In this document: positions 21,411 through 22,220 of the stretch, in pieces
Position numbering within the stretch: position 1 is the stretch's first letter
Layout of the letters: each line of letters opens with the position of its first letter
Assembly: GCA_002428365.1 (NCBI GenBank)
Contig: DIVW01000038.1
Span: forward strand, 53,500 to 75,719
Direction: 5' to 3'
From: Propionibacteriaceae bacterium UBA6122
GTDB lineage: Bacteria > Actinomycetota > Actinomycetes > Propionibacteriales > Propionibacteriaceae
DNA: 22,220 bases
Notes under the pieces: generated by a model
Seen by the model: the letters and a program-made list of their open reading frames with translations, nothing else
The model's database searches: none
Told to the model about the DNA's origin: nothing
Made by a program: the position numbers and the translations under genes

Positions 21411-22220
21411 GCAAGCACCCCCGTCCGTCCCACCCTTCGCTGGTAATCACCGCTTGGCAGTCCCTGCCGCTGGCCGCTGCCAAACTCGATCCCCGCCATG
21501 TGGCGCGCAATCCGGTCATGTTCGTGGTGTGGGTGGCCTCCGCAGTGACCACCGTCCTGGCGGTGCTGCAGCCAACCCTGTTCGCGATTTCGGTAGCGAT
21601 CTGGCTGTGGGCAACGATCCTGTTCGCCAACCTGGCCGAGGCAATCGCCGAAGGTCGGGGCAAGGCGCAAGCCGACTCGCTGCGCAAGACTCGAACCCAG
21701 ACCATGGCGCGACGCTGCATCGACGGCGGTGAAGAGTCGGTGCCAGGTGCCGAACTTCGTCTCGGCGATCGGGTGGTCGTCGAGGCCGGTCAGGTGATCC
21801 CTGGGGACGGGGACGTGATCGAGGGCGTGGCCACCATCGACGAGTCGGCCATCACCGGCGAGTCAGCCCCGGTGATCCGCGAAGCCGGTGGCGACCGGTG
21901 CGCAGTGACCGGCGGCACCACGGTGCTCAGCGACCGGATCGTGGTGCAGATCACCGCCAAGCCCGGAGAGACCTTCATCGACAAGATGATTTCGCTGGTG
22001 GAGGGGGCGGCTCGGCAGAAGACCCCCAACGAGATCGCGCTGAACATTCTGCTGACCACGTTGACGATCATCTTCCTGCTGGCCGTGATGGCCCTGCAGC
22101 CCCAGGCGATTTACTCCGGCGGCCACCTGTCGCTGGTCGTGCTGGTGTCGCTGCTGGTATGCCTGATCCCGACCACGATCGGTGCGCTGCTCTCAGCCAT
22201 CGGCATCGCCGGCATGGACC
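21407..22220 (+). CDS. kdpB: K+-transporting ATPase subunit B (3'-truncated by window edge)
   Basis: 271 residues of the N-terminal part, running off the right edge in frame. Membrane helices at about 35-55 and 57-80 are followed by the actuator domain with TGES (150-153), whose serine is the regulatory phosphorylation site in E. coli KdpB. Then come the NEIALNILLTTLTIIFL helix and the ion-path motif CLIPTTIGALLSAIGIAGMD (252-271). The DKTGT phosphorylation site and nucleotide domain lie beyond the window. ATG 21407 overlaps the kdpA stop. KdpC and KdpDE, if present, would follow. Confidence 0.96.
   Translation, partial: MSKHPRPSHPSLVITAWQSLPLAAAKLDPRHVARNPVMFVVWVASAVTTVLAVLQPTLFAISVAIWLWATILFANLAEAIAEGRGKAQADSLRKTRTQTMARRCIDGGEESVPGAELRLGDRVVVEAGQVIPGDGDVIEGVATIDESAITGESAPVIREAGGDRCAVTGGTTVLSDRIVVQITAKPGETFIDKMISLVEGAARQKTPNEIALNILLTTLTIIFLLAVMALQPQAIYSGGHLSLVVLVSLLVCLIPTTIGALLSAIGIAGMD

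Overview
The window comes from a GC-rich actinobacterial chromosome. Several things support this: heavy G/C use at third codon positions, frequent GTG/TTG starts, many short gene overlaps, and several genes whose start codon sits 6-7 nt after a TAnnnT -10 hexamer (leaderless mRNA layout). Three GT-C membrane glycosyltransferases, one of them MptB-like, suggest a lineage that makes mannosylated lipids or lipoglycans. A Propionibacteriaceae-like host is my best guess from gene content and repeats, but nothing here proves it.

Layout. 1-2831: the C-terminus of a class A penicillin-binding protein, then two GT-C membrane glycosyltransferases in a tight run. 2858-6788: a promoter with a palindromic operator in its spacer, a ~165-nt leader, then a three-gene operon for a 2-oxoacid dehydrogenase complex (E1 alpha, E1 beta, E2; branched-chain type or pyruvate). 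6864-8609: a lipoprotein beta-propeller with FG-GAP repeats. 8759-10716: a two-domain sulfurtransferase overlapping alanine racemase. 10723-12357 (minus): a small membrane protein and a luciferase-like flavin monooxygenase, separated by palindromic GGGGACGGTTCC elements. 12455-13273: a rhomboid-fold protein without the catalytic serine motif. 13441-14112 (minus): an EcsC-family protein. 14251-15793: Aat transferase overlapping an Fpg/Nei-type DNA glycosylase. 15867-17468: an MptB-like mannosyltransferase. 17559-18464: prephenate dehydratase. 18486-19438: a divergent SMR efflux / TetR pair with two operator palindromes. 19692-22220: kdpF, kdpA and the start of kdpB (high-affinity K+ uptake), running off the right edge.

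The genes are mostly housekeeping or cell envelope; I see no phage, CRISPR, toxin-antitoxin or biosynthetic cluster. The most unusual content is repeat DNA. One family (core CTTCGACAAGCTCAGGGAAC and its inverted partner) occurs in five clusters. Two of these lie inside E1 alpha and E2 of the same operon, are read in the same frame without stops, and have tandem periods of 21 and 30 bp. The intergenic clusters are not bound to multiples of three. A second family (GGGGACGGTTCC) forms a nested palindrome and supplies the C-terminal codons of a membrane protein. A triple-nested palindrome lies between tetR and kdpF.
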